Source: Onchocerca volvulus (lineage: Eukaryota > Nematoda > Chromadorea > Rhabditida > Onchocercidae). From it: DNA of 64,000 nt. Positions 62,301 to 64,000 of this stretch are shown piece by piece (the stretch's first letter is position 1; the number at the start of each line of letters is the position of its first letter). The translations under genes were made by a program, and so were the position numbers. The stretch is taken from contig HG738139.1 in assembly GCA_000499405.2 (NCBI GenBank), forward strand, positions 5,418,616 to 5,482,615. Direction: 5' to 3'. Below the pieces are notes generated by a model. That model saw only the letters and a program-made list of their open reading frames with translations. It had not been told where the DNA came from and ran no database searches.

Positions 62301-63641
62301 AAAGGCTCAACCTTGTAAAGGTTGAAATCCGAATCGATCAAAAGATTGGAGGACAGAAGAAAAAAGGATTAAATATAATACTTTGCAAAAGTATATTTCC
62401 ATGTGAATTCACAGTCAGAAAGAACAAAAACTGCGGAAGGACAAAGATGGGAAAAAAATTGAATTTTTCAAAGATTAAATTTCAACTTTTTTTCAGAGGT
62501 CAACACAAATTAGTGGCATTCATAATTACAGCAACTGCACAAAATATGGCTGAATGGTCGAATCGTGCGATGTATGTGGATGCATGTCGCACGGTTTTCC
62601 GTAATTATCCACGCTTTAATGCCACTGTTTATAATGGCGATTCGGCTGTGCTGGATTTGATAATGACTGTCAAAAAGGATCTTGTTGGATCAATCACTGT
62701 TACGGTCCTTTGCATGGCAATTGTATGCATATTTTTCATTGACAGCAAAATTGGCGTACTGATTATTACTTTTACGATTTCATCAATTTGTTTTAGTAAG
62801 TTATCGTAATCTACTTGTTTTAATAAGTTAGCGTAATCTACTTGTTTTAATAAGTTATCGTAATCCATTTGTTTTAGTAAATTACGCACTGAATATCTTG
62901 CAAGAGAATAAATCGATTAAGTATATTTTTAAGTTTTATAAAAGAATCTCTTTAACCCAATATATAATTTTTTCTTTTGTTTCAGCACTAGTTGGCTCAT
63001 TGTCATGGTGGGGGGCAGATATGGATCCGGTAACAATGGTTGATGTACTCATTGCTACCGGATTTAGTGTCGATTACACCGCTCATATTGCATACAAATT
63101 TTACAAACTAACCGGTGATCGAGAAGAACGAATTAAAGAAAGCCTCCGCGAAATGTGTGTTCCGATGCTTCAGGTAGAAAATTATGCATTTATTTTCTCA
63201 TCGCTTTAACATATAATTGGGTTATGAATCATTAAGTGGAAAAACAGGCAATTATCTATGATTAGAATCTCGTAGATGATTTGCCAAGTTTCAGAATCTG
63301 TGACATAAAATATGTGATCCAGTCTATTCTTGACTTGATTCTTGACTAAATCTCGTATATTTGATCCAACCTAAAAGTAATCCTATGATGAAAAATCTAG
63401 ACCTCGACTGGATTTCGATAGCAGAAATTTTAATTTACAGGCTGGCATATCAACAGTACTTTGCATGCTGCCACTTATTTTTGTTCCGACTTATGCAATT
63501 TTAGCATTTGCTAAAACAGTTTTTTTGGATGTAGGTTTGGCTTTGTTGCACGGACTTTTCATACTACCTATTTTACTGGTCACCTTATGTAACTATGGTC
63601 AGAAAGAAGCTAATACCGACAAAACAATAATAAAATCCTAA
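56325..63641 (+). CDS. Patched-related (PTR) sterol-sensing-domain membrane protein
   Basis: Fourteen exons: 56325-56329, 56728-56901, 57765-57990, 58283-58469, 58631-58848, 59111-59327, 59883-60052, 60638-60778, 60965-61155, 61466-61538, 61793-62028, 62497-62795, 62986-63173 and 63441-63641 (TAA), 841 aa. PTRs are 12-helix RND-type proteins that nematodes have in many copies; they act in moulting, endocytosis and sterol or lipid handling. An N-terminal helix (about 22-40) precedes ENDIRRSFSPPNSRAVREEE, then RAFIIVSAKDGGTMLRK and HPTSTIFGQELFLGSNLF in the first outer loop. Sterol-sensing helices follow from about 274, with PFLILGIGVDDAFIM (GVDDAF 343-348) the family signature. The second half has FVDA-like MYVDACRTVF, then GFSVDYTAHIAYKF and TLCNYG near the end. 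The 5-nt first exon (ATGAC|GTAAGT) is inferred from phase and a perfect donor. Exon 4 (58283-58469) appears to use a GC donor. I cannot assign which PTR member it is. Confidence 0.9.
60586..60639 (+). repeat. Duplicated acceptor before PTR exon 8
   Basis: TGTTTATATTCTTAAGTTTT(CAGAT) at 60586-60610 recurs at 60615-60639 with two changes. Both copies end in TTTTCAG. Only the second keeps the frame; the first would run into TAA after six codons. Confidence 0.85.
62788..62887 (+). repeat. 27-bp minisatellite spanning the PTR exon 12 donor
   Basis: Units TTGTTTTAGTAAGTTATCGT(AATCTAC) at 62788-62814, 62815-62841 and 62842-62868, plus a partial copy to 62887. Unit 1 contains the last coding bases and the splice donor (TTTTA|GTAAGT, intron from 62796). 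Units 2 and 3 read TTTTAATAAG, losing the donor GT, and unit 4 has TTTTAGTAAA. Confidence 0.92.
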
Positions 63642-64000
63642 AAAATAAATTAACGATATGAGTAATAGAAGTCTGTTAGAAAAATGAATGAGCATAATAA
63701 ATTCGGATAATTTTATTTTTTTTGCTATTTCTCAACAATAACAGAAAAAGTTTTGCAAACGGTTCTCAAATTTTTCATAGAAGAAAAACTTAAAGTCATT
63801 AACATCTTTCGAAAACTTTGTACAAATCATGCAAATCAGCAATTCGACGTAGTGAGGATATTAATTTCTGCGGCGGTAAAAAATTCATTTTTAAGGCTGG
63901 GAATAGGATATCCTGATAGGCATTCTTCCAAGAGAGTTTTTCGTTACACAAACCCGAAATCGCTTCTCCACTACAGAATTCCTTTTTAAGACAAAAGAAC
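63642..64000. other. Downstream end of window
   Basis: After the PTR stop there is AATAAA-like sequence (63643-63648, 63697-63701). An open frame at 63753-63989 has no ATG and no family likeness. Nothing can be called. Confidence 0.4.

Noticed and set aside
62629..62889. Minus frame with a nine-residue NLLKQVDYD repeat
   Set aside because: The repeat comes from the 27-bp minisatellite, and the rest is antisense to PTR exon 12; not a repeat protein.
1..64000. tRNA, rRNA and CRISPR search by eye
   Set aside because: No cloverleaf with a GGTTCRANNCC-type arm, no rRNA-like GC-rich block and no spaced direct repeats were seen on either strand.

Overview
The window reads as nuclear DNA of a nematode, most likely a clade III (filarial-type) species. 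It is strongly AT-rich, its genes are split into many short exons with TTTTCAG-type acceptors, and it carries nematode-style families (a patched-related PTR protein, a LINKIN orthologue). I cannot name the genus. No tRNA, rRNA or CRISPR array was seen. Exon models were built by hand from frame, splice phase and remembered family sequences. Each recognised gene closes in one frame from ATG to stop.

Layout. 1-2.5 kb: 3' part of an unrecognised Ser/Asn-rich gene (+). 2.5-5.3 kb: no clear gene, weak ORFs only. 5.29-5.77 kb: decayed C2H2 zinc-finger gene. 5.8-9.5 kb: no gene, small repeats and hairpins. 9.55-10.38 kb (-): NAT9-type N-acetyltransferase. 10.38-10.78 kb: shared divergent promoter with an E2F-like site. 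10.78-13.83 kb (+): RAD9 checkpoint clamp subunit. 13.8-24.6 kb: long gene-poor stretch with a near-perfect 32-bp hairpin and two speculative small genes. 24.63-28.73 kb (+): LIS1/PAFAH1B1. 30.67-33.11 kb (+): mitochondrial ribosomal protein uS17m. 33.70-40.39 kb (+): POP1 of RNase P/MRP. 41.44-47.01 kb (+): LINKIN/ITFG1. 48.89-51.12 kb (+): RING-H2 protein with a TRAIP-like RING and an acidic tail. 51.1-56.3 kb: gene-poor. 56.33-63.64 kb (+): patched-related (PTR) membrane protein. The last 360 bases hold nothing I can call.

The genes are mostly conserved housekeeping functions: checkpoint clamp, dynein regulation, mitochondrial translation, RNase P/MRP and adhesion. The uS17m and POP1 genes are in the same orientation about 580 bp apart and may form an operon. 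NAT9 and RAD9 share a 400-bp divergent promoter.

I found no clearly new multi-gene system. The most unusual recurring signal is small tandem duplication at or beside splice sites in at least four genes. Other points of interest are a probable non-AG acceptor in the LINKIN gene, a GC-AG intron in lis-1, a 5-nt initial coding exon proposed for the PTR gene, and a possible LTR-retroelement remnant in a LINKIN intron.
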